A stretch of DNA of 64,000 nt from Gnetum montanum (GCA_015680685.1 MNCI01024892.1:1025067-1089066), one strand, 5' to 3'; counted from the first letter of the stretch, positions 34,621-44,767 are shown. Translations and numbers: made by a program. The notes: generated from the sequence alone by a model not told the origin.

Positions 34621-35135
34621 TGCTTGTGTGTCAAGTTAAACGTGAGGAAAGCTCAGGTATTTCATCGCTTCCAGCGCAACACGTAGCCGTGATTACTGAA
34701 CTCACTCACTTTGCAAACCGCGGCTACCAAGAATTTGAGTTTACCTTTATACCAAAGGATTTTTTACTCACTCACTCCAGCAGATAATTAACTAATTCCA
34801 AAGTAATCCTGAAATAAGCATCTTGAGTTTTCATCTAAACCACTGGACTCCATGGAAGAGTAATACCACGATTCGGTGTCCTGTATAGCTCTTAGAATTT
34901 CTAAACGGATAAATTTACTTTTAAAATTATGGTGGAAAACTACATATAAGCGCATGAACTGGTTTAGGTGTGTCTCAGTATTTCCTTGATATGAAACTGA
35001 AATAAGGCGTCACGGTACCTTAAATAAAGCTAAAGGTTACCACTTAGGAATTCAGAATCCACAAATCACCACTTGTGTTGCTAACATCATTCACCAAGCA
35101 TTGAGGCCAAGTTCTTGAAGTTTTGTCATGATAAG
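34621..35135 (+). repeat. Direct repeat B (515 bp)
   Basis: Partner of repeat A. It starts TGCTTGTGTGTCAAG and ends TTTTGTCATGATAAG, then continues into unique DNA that is the 3' flank of the dirigent gene. B lacks the three insertions of A, so B is probably closer to the ancestral form. Confidence 0.85.
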
Positions 35136-35684
35136 GTTCAAATGTCAGGATGTTGTGATCATTATCATGATTACTGTGAACAGCAGCAGGTTTTATAAAT
35201 CTGATAAAAAAAATCTGAATAAATCAGTGTAAGAATCGGATTAAAATCATGAATATTAACAAAATAGAGCAGTTATATTCACTGGTGTTGGTTGCTGCAT
35301 TTTCCAATGTTTTTCAGCTTAGTTAGAGTGGAAAATCAAATATAGAAATCTTAGTTCTTCATTGGCATCAGAATTAGTAATAAACAATACAGTAAACATA
35401 AGAAATCAATAAAAATATATCACTATTAATTAGATTTTGAATCGGCTTCAATATTGCATTGGGGTATATGGCAGATCTCACCATTAATCACAGATTTCTC
35501 AAACTGTGATCCTCCAAGAACACCTTTGCAAACCTGCTATAGCCAGCAACATAGCATTGTTTATTTTCTAACACAAAGACTAACACTCCCAACACAATGC
35601 AAAACGAGAATATATGACAGAAAACACAGAAGACCAACCCAAAACGGAGAACAGTGGGGAATTACAGGCAATGATGCGGGACAA
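35136..35684 (-). other. 3' flank of the dirigent gene
   Basis: Unique sequence. A minus-strand AATAAA at 35565-35560, 120 bases after the stop codon, is a reasonable polyadenylation signal. The plus-strand frame from 35454 is antisense to the dirigent gene and not a gene. Confidence 0.5.
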
Positions 35685-36278
35685 TTAAAAGACAGGGGTA
35701 TAGAGCTTGAGATGGAATTTCAAAGTATACATGGAACTAGGGTTGAGATAGTACAGAGATATGTCTGCAGTACCGGTGGCGAAGCTGAAGACACCGGTGC
35801 CACCCACGACGGATACGGTGCGGACGGTAAGATCCTGACGGTTAGCACCCAAGATCTGGATGGTGGAGCCGTTGAATTGGCGGTTGTGAAAGATGAAGGA
35901 TACCGGCAAAAGGTAGTTATTTCCGGCGATAGCAACGTTGGCATAGATGCCCTGCAAGCGGCCAACGGAGGTGGTGTTGGCGGTAGAGCCTTCGGTGACG
36001 AGGCCGTCCACGGCGATGATAGTGCCGAAGCTCATTCCATCGGAGTTGCTGCCGTTTACCCCGGCCACCCTGGCCTCGCCCTTGTCCGGCCCGGCGGTGA
36101 GGTTCACATGCACATATAAAGTCATGTTATAGAGCTTTGCTGCTTGAACCGGTGACCACACCTTTGGCCGCAACCCCAAAGCCAGTGCTTCTGCCCTAAC
36201 CGGTGCTCTGGCAGTCGCACTAATCATTACCATCATCATCATCACAACCTGCACCCCGGCCATTAGATTGAGAGCCAT
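35685..36278 (-). CDS. Dirigent-family protein, secreted, 197 aa
   Basis: Dirigent proteins are small apoplastic beta-barrel proteins that steer stereoselective coupling of phenoxy radicals (lignans, related phenolics) or act on other defence compounds. The single exon of 197 codons is the usual size and intronless state of the family. Residues 1-29 form a hydrophobic Met/Val-rich signal peptide. Family landmarks follow: LYVHV (54-58), FGTI (84-87), TEG (95-97), VGRLQGIY (105-112), FIFHNRQFNGSTI (128-140) and VVGGTGVF (157-164). Five N-glycosylation sequons lie at N51, N59, N75, N101 and N136. The Asp of the common Y-x-H-D motif is Val here (H57-V58), so the exact reaction is doubtful. The coding region is far richer in G+C than its surroundings. 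The start at 36278 is the first ATG of the frame and begins the signal peptide. No stop or shift, so it is probably functional. Confidence 0.94.
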   Translation of the reverse strand: MALNLMAGVQVVMMMMVMISATARAPVRAEALALGLRPKVWSPVQAAKLYNMTLYVHVNLTAGPDKGEARVAGVNGSNSDGMSFGTIIAVDGLVTEGSTANTTSVGRLQGIYANVAIAGNNYLLPVSFIFHNRQFNGSTIQILGANRQDLTVRTVSVVGGTGVFSFATGTADISLYYLNPSSMYTLKFHLKLYTPVF

Positions 36279-36410
36279 GTTGATTCCTTCCTTTCTTGTT
36301 TTCCTAGAGGAGGGAGTTTGTAGATAGGTGAAAGTGTGAAGGGTGGGATGAGTGGATCAGTGTACGTTTGATGGGTTTGCTTTGCGGTAACGCTAGGGTA
36401 ATGCGGTTGG

Positions 36411-36418
36411 TATTTATT
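36411..36418 (-). promoter_or_regulatory. Possible TATA box of the dirigent gene
   Basis: The minus strand reads AATAAATA about 135 bases upstream of the ATG, leaving room for a leader of about 100 bases. No better TATA candidate is nearer. Confidence 0.4.
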
Positions 36419-36515
36419 AGAGAGGGTAAGGTTTCATAAGGGCGATTACTTGTTGACTTTCAAAGAAGAGTACCACTGGATTCAATTCAGATGCTATCCT
36501 AATGGTTAAGCTGAG

Positions 36516-36620
36516 TTGGTCATATTTGGTGTATAGATTGTAAGAGCATAGAACAGAAAAGGTCTGATTTGGTCATATTTGGTGTATAGATTGTAACAGT
36601 ATAGAACAGAAAAGGTCTGG
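36516..36620. repeat. 53-bp tandem repeat, two copies
   Basis: TTGGTCATATTTGGTGTATA starts at 36516 and 36569. The units differ at a few positions. They lie 240-340 bases upstream of the dirigent ATG, between the proximal and distal W boxes. Confidence 0.85.
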
Positions 36621-36657
36621 AAGAAGACACAATAGTCAAGACGCGTTTCGAAGTGCC

Positions 36658-36697
36658 TACTTTTTGAAACAATAAAATACTTTTTGAAACAATAAAA
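36658..36697. repeat. 20-bp tandem repeat, two copies
   Basis: TACTTTTTGAAACAATAAAA occurs twice in perfect tandem, 380-420 bases upstream of the dirigent ATG. Confidence 0.85.
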
Positions 36698-37009
36698 TAT
36701 GTGAACCTAGTTACGATACGGCGCTTCTGCATCGTTAAGTGCCACAATATCGGCGGGAGAAGTCAAAAACTTTACGTTTCGATGCCACCGTTTTGCGTTT
36801 CCCAGAAGCTTTGACCTGCTAAAAGTCTCTAAGTAGGTAAGAAAAGTCAAAACTTTACGTTTCCATGAGGCCGTTTTACGTTTCCTCACCGATAAGTTTT
36901 GACTCTTCACAAATCGCACGGAGTTTGCGTTCTTTAGCTGCCTATGCCGCATCTGGCCAGAAATCGGGTCAATAAATTGCGTATTTGATTGGATTGAAAG
37001 AGTCACTTA

Positions 37010-37855
37010 CCCATTAGTGTCCTGAAAGAGTCAGTTACCCATTGGTGTCCAAAACTGACTTTTTTCTTGTGAGTTGCATTTTGAGTCTTGCATGCACGTT
37101 TGAACTCTGCATTCCATGTAGATTGTAGAATAAGCAGCAGTCTTGCCAACCCTGCAAAGCCAAACCTGGAGTGTGTGATAGCAAGTAGCTAGAGATGGAC
37201 AAACTTTTCACTGTTGTGTTTTGTAATGCTGCTTTTCTTTCTGCAGACTATAAAACTATATTCTATTCTACTTGAAATGCAAAAGCATATGGGATTATGC
37301 TTTGCAAGATTTGGGGTTAAGAGAAGTAAGAAATCATAAAACTTTGAATCTATATGCTGGTGATTTACACATCTCACGAAAATTTCATGAACCATTTGCA
37401 GCAGGTAAGGTTTCAAGTACAGAAATGCAGTAACTTGTAACGGGTACTTTTCACAAAAATATTTCTATTTGTGACAAAGATATGAAGTAATAAAAAAATC
37501 TTGTAACTTGCAAACATATTTAGTCTAAGATTTGTAAAATTTCATCGGAGCTGTTGTATTTCTCTTTTAATAAGTATATTTTAACTTTTTTCATTCAAAT
37601 CCCCAGTTAGCCGTACCCATCCTTTTTGGCCTTACATGAATATGAGCACGTTCTCAGAATTGCAAATTCTTGATCCCACAGTTCTACATATCAGATTCTT
37701 TAGATGCATAGGTTTGAATGGCATTGTCACAAATTTACATGAAGCTCAAACCAAATGGAGATAAGTAAAACTATAATTTAAAATTTCTGAAATTAAAACT
37801 GAAATTTCGTTACCTGGGTGGACTTTTTCAAAATTATGGGATATTAGAAATGTAC
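37010..37855. other. Intergenic DNA, no gene seen
   Basis: Distal upstream flank of the dirigent gene. The minus-strand 75-codon frame at 37189-37416 has no motif. Confidence 0.5.
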
Positions 37856-37859
37856 ATGT

Positions 37860-38140
37860 TATAAGTTTTGAAAACATCATTAAGAAAATTACAAGTATTC
37901 TTGGAAACAAATCAACCAAATTTACAACTTTAATATTTCACTTATGTCTAATATGCTTAAATGTAGGATATTGTAAGAAAATGTGGTGTTCATCTTTAAT
38001 GTTATTTGCATTATATAGTTTGCATATTCCTTCTTTGCAAGGAAATTTGAGCCTTCTACATAGATGAGATTCTATTTGAGTAATACTAATTGTGCATTGC
38101 CAAGAACAATAGTGAAGAATAACATTGAATAAATAGTTGG
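37860..38140 (-). pseudogene. Probable LINE reverse-transcriptase C-terminal fragment
   Basis: A minus-strand frame of about 65 codons without stops ends at a TGA (37938-37940). It reads WQCTISITQIESHLCRR, then KEGICKLYNANNIKDEHHIF and LQYPTFKHIR. The pattern C-K-L-(C)-x(4-5)-I-x-D-E-x-H-(F)-x-L-x-(C)-P-x(2-3)-x-I-R, preceded by a R...H.L..E.GR-like block, is the C-terminal zinc-binding region found after RT in some LINE proteins. Two of the expected Cys are Tyr. No RT core is found upstream, so it is a short 3' remnant, as LINE copies often are. Confidence 0.45.
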
Positions 38141-38169
38141 GCTTAAATTAAGGTCTCCTTAGTACTATT

Positions 38170-38630
38170 TATCACATCCCCATTCCGAAATAGAGTCGTT
38201 CTAGAATAAAGATGATGTCACTTCGTAATAAATGATGTAATTATTGTAATAAGACCAAGGGAAAATTGTAATAAAACCTGAAAGGGCATGTCATAATAAT
38301 AGGCATGCTTCTTAAGGTGACCTTTAAAAGTTTGACCTAAGGTATTTATACATAGGAATTAGAGGTTGCATTGACATGGAGTTCAGAGTCAGTAAAGGTG
38401 AGTAACGAGTGATAGGTGTAGTAGAATAGGAAGGTAACTACCATCACTTGTCACCAGGTACACACATAACCATTGCTACATTATTGGATTTCCTCTAGGG
38501 AATAAATATTAAAAGAAGATAACCCCAAGGAATCCTTAGAGCATCATCCAAATACACTATTTTTGTATTAATAAAACATTCTTTTCATTTACATTTGTAT
38601 TTTCCTTGTTGCATTATTTACACATAATAT
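38170..38630 (+). mobile_element. Possible solo LTR
   Basis: TATCACATCCCCATTCCGAA resembles the TGTCAC.(A/T)CCC start of many plant gypsy LTRs. A TATTTATA lies at 38341-38348, and the segment could end at ...ATTTACACA near 38630. No partner, primer site or target-site duplication was found. Confidence 0.3.
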
Positions 38631-38684
38631 CAAATGTTATGTATATTTGATGTTTGCCATGACATTTGAGAAAAATCTGTCACT

Positions 38685-38689
38685 ATTGG
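38685..38689. repeat. Target-site duplication ATTGG, left copy
   Basis: ATTGG precedes the LTR at 38690 and is repeated after the right LTR at 51964-51968. Confidence 0.85.
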
Positions 38690-39629
38690 TGATGAGCGGT
38701 CAAGTACCCCTACACTCAACCATACGAATCACAAAGTGTTCACATGTAATCTGGTTGAATTTTGCAAACTCTATCTTCTAGTACACTAGGCTTATAGGAA
38801 GTGAACTTTGCCCTAATAGTCATTCGTTGTCTTCCCAATTACATTTGTGATGTACAAAGGTATGGTGAAGTGTAATTAAGGCATATGATTTTTATTATTT
38901 TATGTTTTATGTTCTTGGTGCTTAAAATAGAGAGATGAAGTAATTTAATAACTAATTTAATTTAACTAATTAACTAATCTCTAACTAGTCCTAACACAAG
39001 CATCCGGTTCCACTTTTTGTACATGTTTTGAACCCACCCACTACTGGGATCCCCAAGCACTATGCTACTGGGTAAACCAAGCAATAATGCTTTTGGGATT
39101 ACCAAGCAAATATGTGTTTACGCTCAAAGTGGTCATACTTATGTGTTTAATCTATTTAGCTTAATTAATTAACTAATCACTTGAAGTATAATTTAGCTTA
39201 ATTAATTTCATAATTAATAAAAACAATAAATGAATAAATAAATCATTAATCTATTCCAAATGTTGCAAGATTTGATCAAAAGGCTCATCTTTATTATTGT
39301 TCACATTGGTGTGTTCAAGTACAACAATGCTAAAATAAAGATCCATACACTTTCTAACTCTTATTGTAGGCAATCAGAGAAATATTTTAACTCTCAAATG
39401 ACAAAACTGTAAGAGACCTACTACAATTATCACAAGACAAGCCATAAACATGGCTAGTGAGCAAGTATTTATAGACTTTATTGCAATGCTATGTCGATAG
39501 GGTCCCATAGATGCAGCAAATGCTACATCAATAGGGCAACACCACCTAGATGAGGCCACATCGATGGGGCCTTGTCGATGAAGCCATGTCAATGGGGGCC
39601 TATTGATGTGACACAACGATGATTCATCA
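38690..39629 (-). repeat. 3' LTR of gypsy d
   Basis: From TGATGAGCGG to GATGATTCATCA. Minus-strand TATAAATA lies at 39473-39466, about 155 bases from the LTR start. Between terminus and TATA lies a run of CATCGATGGGGCC-like repeats (39490-39620). Confidence 0.93.
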
Positions 39630-39639
39630 TACCCCCATG
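39630..39639 (-). promoter_or_regulatory. Polypurine tract of gypsy d
   Basis: The minus strand reads CATGGGGGTA directly before the 3' LTR. Confidence 0.8.
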
Positions 39640-39841
39640 ACTAAATGAAAACTTGTCCTCTAGTTCCTTTACAAAATTGGGAAGGTATCAGATTATTGAC
39701 TGACTCTTAACATAAAAAAATGACTTGATAAATAAACATTACAAAAAATTGTGGTGTTCATGACACAAAATTGAACACCATGACATGAATACTCAAAAAT
39801 GGACATCACATCCTATGATGGTATGAAGGTAGTTAAGAAGA

Positions 39842-42691
39842 TCAGATAATCCTAGGTGGTGGAGGTTCTGAAAGACCTTCATCAGCTTTGGGCATGTGCA
39901 ATAACTGAGGTAGCTATGGCTATCTTGCTATGGTCAGAACCTCTAGTGAAAGATAAAAGGTATCCAATAATGCCTTCATCTTCTCCTCCTTGCTCCAAGG
40001 ATCATTCATAGTCCATGTAGCATCACCAATGTGGGCTAGAATAGGGATATCCCATGGAAAGATCAATACTAGGAACAACTCCTTAACGTTGACAAACCAA
40101 GCAATGAATTATTTGCATTCAACATTAAATGCTCTTATTGCATTTTGTAGCTCTTGGTAGTTGTTCATTCTTTTGGCTAGGTTCTTAATAGTAGATCTTT
40201 GATCAATGTATTCACCCTTGAGAACCCCAAGTTTTGTGTTTGCCACGATGAGCTTTTGCTTGGTGTCCTTGTGGTGCTTAAACTCGACCTTGTACAACAA
40301 GTACGAGCTAGCCACTTACTTCTTCAATTCTGACCGCAACCATCCGATAGTCAACATAGTCAGATTTGTATATTAGAGATTGACAATCTTCATGTATTTT
40401 TTCATCTCCTTAATCTGCACTCCTTCATGTGGATTTTTCCCTTATTGTAGGAATATATGCCATCAATAATAGGTTGCCAAACTTGTCTTCCTTGCTGGAG
40501 TAGCTAAAGGGTTTCATTTACTTTTACCTTTGTCAATTTAATGTGCTTTTCAATAACTTCTTTTTGTAGACTAACTTGATCTCTGTAATGATCCTTGCTC
40601 AAATTTAAGAGCCTCTAATTTCTAGGCAGCTACCTCTATTGCTATCTTTTGGCGAAGGGCCCAAACCTCCTCCATGGAGAGGTTTATATTTTTATCTAAT
40701 AATCTTCTTAGCTCTATGTTCACTCTACCTAGTTGCTCCTACTATTGATGGATAAAATCAGTCAATTTTTATTTATGCTCATCAACATTTCATAGGCGAT
40801 GGTTCTCTATGATCAATTGCATATTCTCCTGGTGGGTTAGATCCAAGGCCTTCTGAATTTTGTGTTGTGTAGCCTCTACCAAGGATCGATAGAACACCAT
40901 CATCTCCATCGCACCCTCAACCCCTTTCAGTCTAGTGTGAAGCTATTTAAGAGCTTCATTTCTTGTCAATGTCAGGCTGAGAAATGCAAGGTTAGCAAAT
41001 TGGACTCTTAGTTCAGCAACTTTAGCTACCAAGCGTTCATTCAGCTCCTTGGCTATTTGGAGTTGCCATTCCAAGATAATTTTTTTCCCCTTGCCTCTAG
41101 CAGCTTTGAGTAGGTTGTAGTAATACTATTTGAAAGATCGAAGACATCCAAAAGTAGTTACTCAGTTTCCACCAGTCGGTCTAGTAGTTCTTCATGTTGT
41201 ACTACGCTTAATCTACCACCTATGATTCTTGCAGACATCTGCACATCTTTGAATGTAGTGAGGTCTGGTATAGACATCATAGGTGCATTGAGTGTTTCAA
41301 CAATTCTATTAGCAACCACCTTTGTTGTTGTCCCTTGCCCTTGGTGTTACATTACTAGCACTGTTGCCCCCTTGCCTTCCTCCAAGTGTATCAAGAAGGT
41401 CACTATGTTTCCAAAAATTTTTGGGAGTGGTTACTATTCTACGAGGGATACCATGACCTCTCTAGCAGTAAGATTTTGACCTTGTAGACAATTGCATTCG
41501 TTGGGCCAAGAAAATCAATCCACCTTCCCCCATCAAGTTGACTGTTCAGGCCACATCATTTAGTAACTCATCATTGGCTAGTACACAAATGGGTCCCCAC
41601 CACTCATGCCTACTCATTACTCTTGTTCACTCAAGATACATTCTTGATATTCATAGAACCATTGGATTTTTGTGGTGATGTCCAGCATAGTTGTTTGAGT
41701 GGTAGGTGAAGGTGGTGGCTACTACTCCTCTTCTTGAATCATTGTTGCATGCATTTTATCTTTCATCATCTTTGTCCAATTAGTGGTCGGAGCATGCCTA
41801 ACAACATCGTTTGTATAATGGACAATCCCTCCATCCTGATAGAGTTTTCTAATGAGGCATTGAAAGGGGAGTTCCTTCCTTCCATGTTCACTCTCTTTAA
41901 ATTACATCTCTATCTCCAGATAGATTAGCTATGGAAGGTTGATAGGGAATCTTCCACTTAGAGTAGTGCATGCATGAGCAGAAAAGATAGTGATCTTGTT
42001 GGGCCTCACCATGGGATTTAGGTGAAAGGCTACAATCTTATAGTGAATCATTTTTGCTAGTGTGAGGGTGTTTTACTCTTTGCGATCAACACCATAGCAC
42101 CATCAAACCCATTCTTTTTTTTATGTTGGGGTTCGCCTGCATTGGAATCTCAGCGAGCTTTGCCCTAGTTTCTAGCAACCCAAGCACTTCATTAATGGCC
42201 TACACTAAGTAGGGAACTGAGATGTCCTTGATTTTCACTATTAAACTAGCTTGCCTATTGTTCTAGAATAAGAATGTCTCTACCATGTATCACTTCGCAG
42301 TGGAAGTGATAATTGGCCACATGGTAGAGGTATTTAATTGGTCGTATACTTCTTTAGGTACTTGCTCTAGGAAAGATCAAAAGCTTAACTCCTAGAGCAC
42401 TATTTTTTGGACCTCCCTTGATCTAATTTGATTTAGGTAGGCTTTTGTCAAGGTTACCTCAAGGTTTGCTTGCTAAGCTAGTGCCTCATCCAGGTGGAAA
42501 TGTTTTGTTGCTGCTACTAGTTCTAGAATCTAATGAATAGATTCCACCTTAGCCTCTTCCCTAAGAGGACCTGTGGCATGGGTTGCAAGTGGTTCTTCTT
42601 AGTCTTGTTCTTGGTCCCTTCTTGTTCTTGGCCATTTCTTCCTTTGTTGAGATAGTCCTCCTTCTTGCACATGTTTGCCTTTTGGTGCCAT
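39842..42691 (-). pseudogene. gypsy d accessory ORF (aORF), coiled-coil, about 950 codons
   Basis: The frame opens at 42691 (MAPKGKHVQEGGLSQQRKKW) and, with stops and shifts, ends EGLSEPPPPRII and TGA at 39842-39844. A Lys/Gln-rich N-terminus is followed by a folded-looking part (VPKEVYDxLNTSTMWPIITS and INEVLGLLETRAKLAEIPMQ), an acidic/Pro stretch, then GKGATVLVMxHQGQ (about 41370). Long heptad-like helices follow (LQIAKELNERLVAKVAELRV; LRRLLDKNINLSMEEVWALR). The intact piece at 40109-40315 is also helical. No membrane segment or signal peptide is visible, so it does not look env-like. A splice-acceptor-like GTGACTGTAG abuts the ATG, with a TACTAAT branch-point-like sequence about 25 bases before. 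Homologues lie in elements b and e. Function unknown. Confidence 0.7.
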
Positions 42692-42725
42692 CTACAGTCA
42701 CAACACATCCATGAATTAGTAGAAA
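42692..42725 (-). promoter_or_regulatory. Putative branch point and splice acceptor at the aORF start
   Basis: The minus strand has TACTAAT then GTTGTGACTGTAG, whose AG is the two bases just before the ATG (42693-42692). Element f keeps GTTGTGTGTGTAG in the same place (58996-58983). The donor site was not identified. Confidence 0.5.
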
Positions 42726-44767
42726 TAACATGTAACTTTGAATATTTGAGTACCATATCTCATTAGTTAGTTACACTTGGCTAAGGTTGGACCATGGTAG
42801 ATTGATTATTTTATTAATTAACTTTCATTATAAGTGTCACAGAAGCTTGTTGGAAGAGTTTAACTTCTATAATTTGGTGTTCAAATGTTGATTTCTTAGT
42901 TAAACCTTTGTGGGAGTTAGAAAAATGGCAAAAAAATTTCTTTCAAAAATAGCATATTAGTGGCCCCATGACTAAGAGCATACCTCTAGTAGCTACAAGG
43001 TTGAAGAATGGAGTTATTTGGATAAATAGTTAGGAAGCTATGGGCTCTAGAAGGTTCTAGGCTCTAAAAATTTGAAAAGCTCCCTTGGCATTTGTGAGCA
43101 AATGTAAAAATTTCTAAGAAGGATCATGCATATTTATACTATTTTTGCACTATGCTGATAGGGCCTCATATATGAGGCCTTGTATATGCATGTGCTCCAT
43201 CAACAAGACCTCGTTTATGGGGTTCGTATAAGAAAATTTTCAAATGTGAATATCTTGAAAAATACAAGGAATTTTTAAATGAATTTGGCATCCACAAAGT
43301 CCCGAAAAAGCCAAAAATATGATGAAAGCATTAAAGATGGTCTTTGAAAGCTCAAAAAATCAAAAATTTGATGGAGAATATGTGCTTGCAAAAAATATGT
43401 AAAGGAGCACATGGTTGAATGCAGAAGATGGGTGTACAAAAGGTTTTGATTGCAATGATGCCTAAGGATAAAATGCTTAACGAATCCAACTAAGAGATAT
43501 GCAAGTAAATCCTTCCCATAGTAGGCACATGCCTTGTTTGCCCTTGCATAACCTCAACCTAAGGAGTTCATGGGTTCCATAGGCAATTAATGGTTGATGA
43601 AAGTTAAGGAACAAAACCTGGAAGATTCTACTAAAGAATTCAAGTACGTCAGACAAAAACACTAAATCAAGAACATGAACACTAGCAATGAGGTGAGTTA
43701 TAGGTAGCATAGATGGATGATGGAGAATGTGGAATGGAATTTTGAATTAAGGTTATAAGGAGTCCCATATGAATTTGTGTTTAAATGACCTAAAAAGATC
43801 TATCCTTAGTCTAGACCAAAACCAACTGCTTTTAGTGACTTCACATTACTACTCTAAGACCAAGCCACCCCATTAAGACACAAGAGTGTTCCCATAGAAC
43901 AACTACCATTCCATAAAGAGAAGAAAAGAGAAGTAGGAAGTGAGAGAGGGCCTTAGTTAGAGGGGACATGCAAGCATGGGTAACATGTCCTTTTAGTCTC
44001 ATAACTAGTGCTTGTAGCTTATTTATTTATCTAAGGGGTGTGATTTGAATTTTCATCTAGTTTATTTTATTTTATTTTTATTTTTATTTGTTGTTTTTCT
44101 CATTTTTTTTCTTTTTTAATGGGAACCAAACCATGCAAATACTTTATTTAACTTCTTGTTATTGGTTAACATGGAATAGTAAGAAGTCTATAAAAACGCT
44201 CATGCACCCAAGCAAGTAGAAGAGTACAAAGAGTATTAAGTCCCCTTGAGGTCACACCCTATGCAAGCCTTTAAATCCTTCCCAATTTTGGAAACTACTA
44301 AGGTCAAAAATTTATTTAAAAGTTTATTTAATGAAAAGGGACCTCAAACTTTCAAAACAAGGAAAACCATAGAGTTTGTGGATGGGTGGATTTCATGGAC
44401 TCACTACTTGTTCCATGAAAAAGAAACCATGTCTTAGCCACTGGTACAAAAATTTAAAAATAGAAACTAGACACTAGCAAACAAAAAATCAAGCACAAAC
44501 CACTATTAGTAACAACTACAGCACCAATATGTCCTATTGGCTTAAAGCACATTTATTAATAAAAATTAGAAAATCACACTAAAAATAAAGTAAAGTATAT
44601 AAAAAAGTGGAAAATACATAAGAAATATTTAAATGTACTAATGATGGTGTAAAATTAGAAAGAAGTTTTAAAATCTGTGTAAAATAAAAAATAAACAAAT
44701 TGAGGATCCACATATATGACTATCATGGATGGCTATCTCCATCACAACTAATTTTGAAGGAGGAGAT
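42726..44767 (-). other. gypsy d non-coding spacer between pol and aORF
   Basis: No long frame, but conserved with 58985-60489 (f) and 12561-13756 (b). Common blocks include AAGCATGGGTAACATGTC (43975) and CATAACTAGTGCTTGTAG (44001), which in f is CATAACTAGTACTTGTAG (59850). Also shared are TCCTTCCCATAGTAGGCACA (43509) and the AGTCCCCTTGAGGTCACACC block (44238). It may be an intron or hold a promoter for the aORF. Confidence 0.6.

Larger units (their letters stand above)
36453..36972 (-). promoter_or_regulatory. W-box cluster upstream of the dirigent gene
   Basis: Six TTGACC/TTGACT cores on either strand lie at 36453-36458, 36761-36766, 36811-36816, 36845-36850, 36900-36905 and 36967-36972. 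WRKY factors bind TTGAC(C/T), and clusters are typical of pathogen- or wound-induced promoters, which suits a dirigent gene. Two similar units, AAGTCAAAA(A)CTTTACGTTTC, start near 36760 and 36844 and also carry ACGT cores. Confidence 0.45.

Noticed and set aside
33405-35135. Repeats A and B as LTRs of a small retrotransposon
   Set aside because: They start TG but do not end CA at matching places, have no target-site duplication, and no primer site follows A; the only primer site between them belongs to the gypsy fragment and faces the other way.
35454-36119. Plus-strand frame of 221 codons
   Set aside because: Antisense shadow of the dirigent gene caused by its high G+C; no motif.
36516-36697. 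CRISPR-like repeat array
   Set aside because: Only two copies of each unit in direct tandem without spacers, in plant DNA.
41222-41479. Plus-strand frame of 85 codons in element d
   Set aside because: Antisense to the aORF, whose peptide is shared with elements b and e.
39842-42691. Retroviral-type env gene in element d
   Set aside because: Position fits, but no signal peptide, membrane segment or fusion-like region is visible; the C-terminal half is coiled-coil-like.
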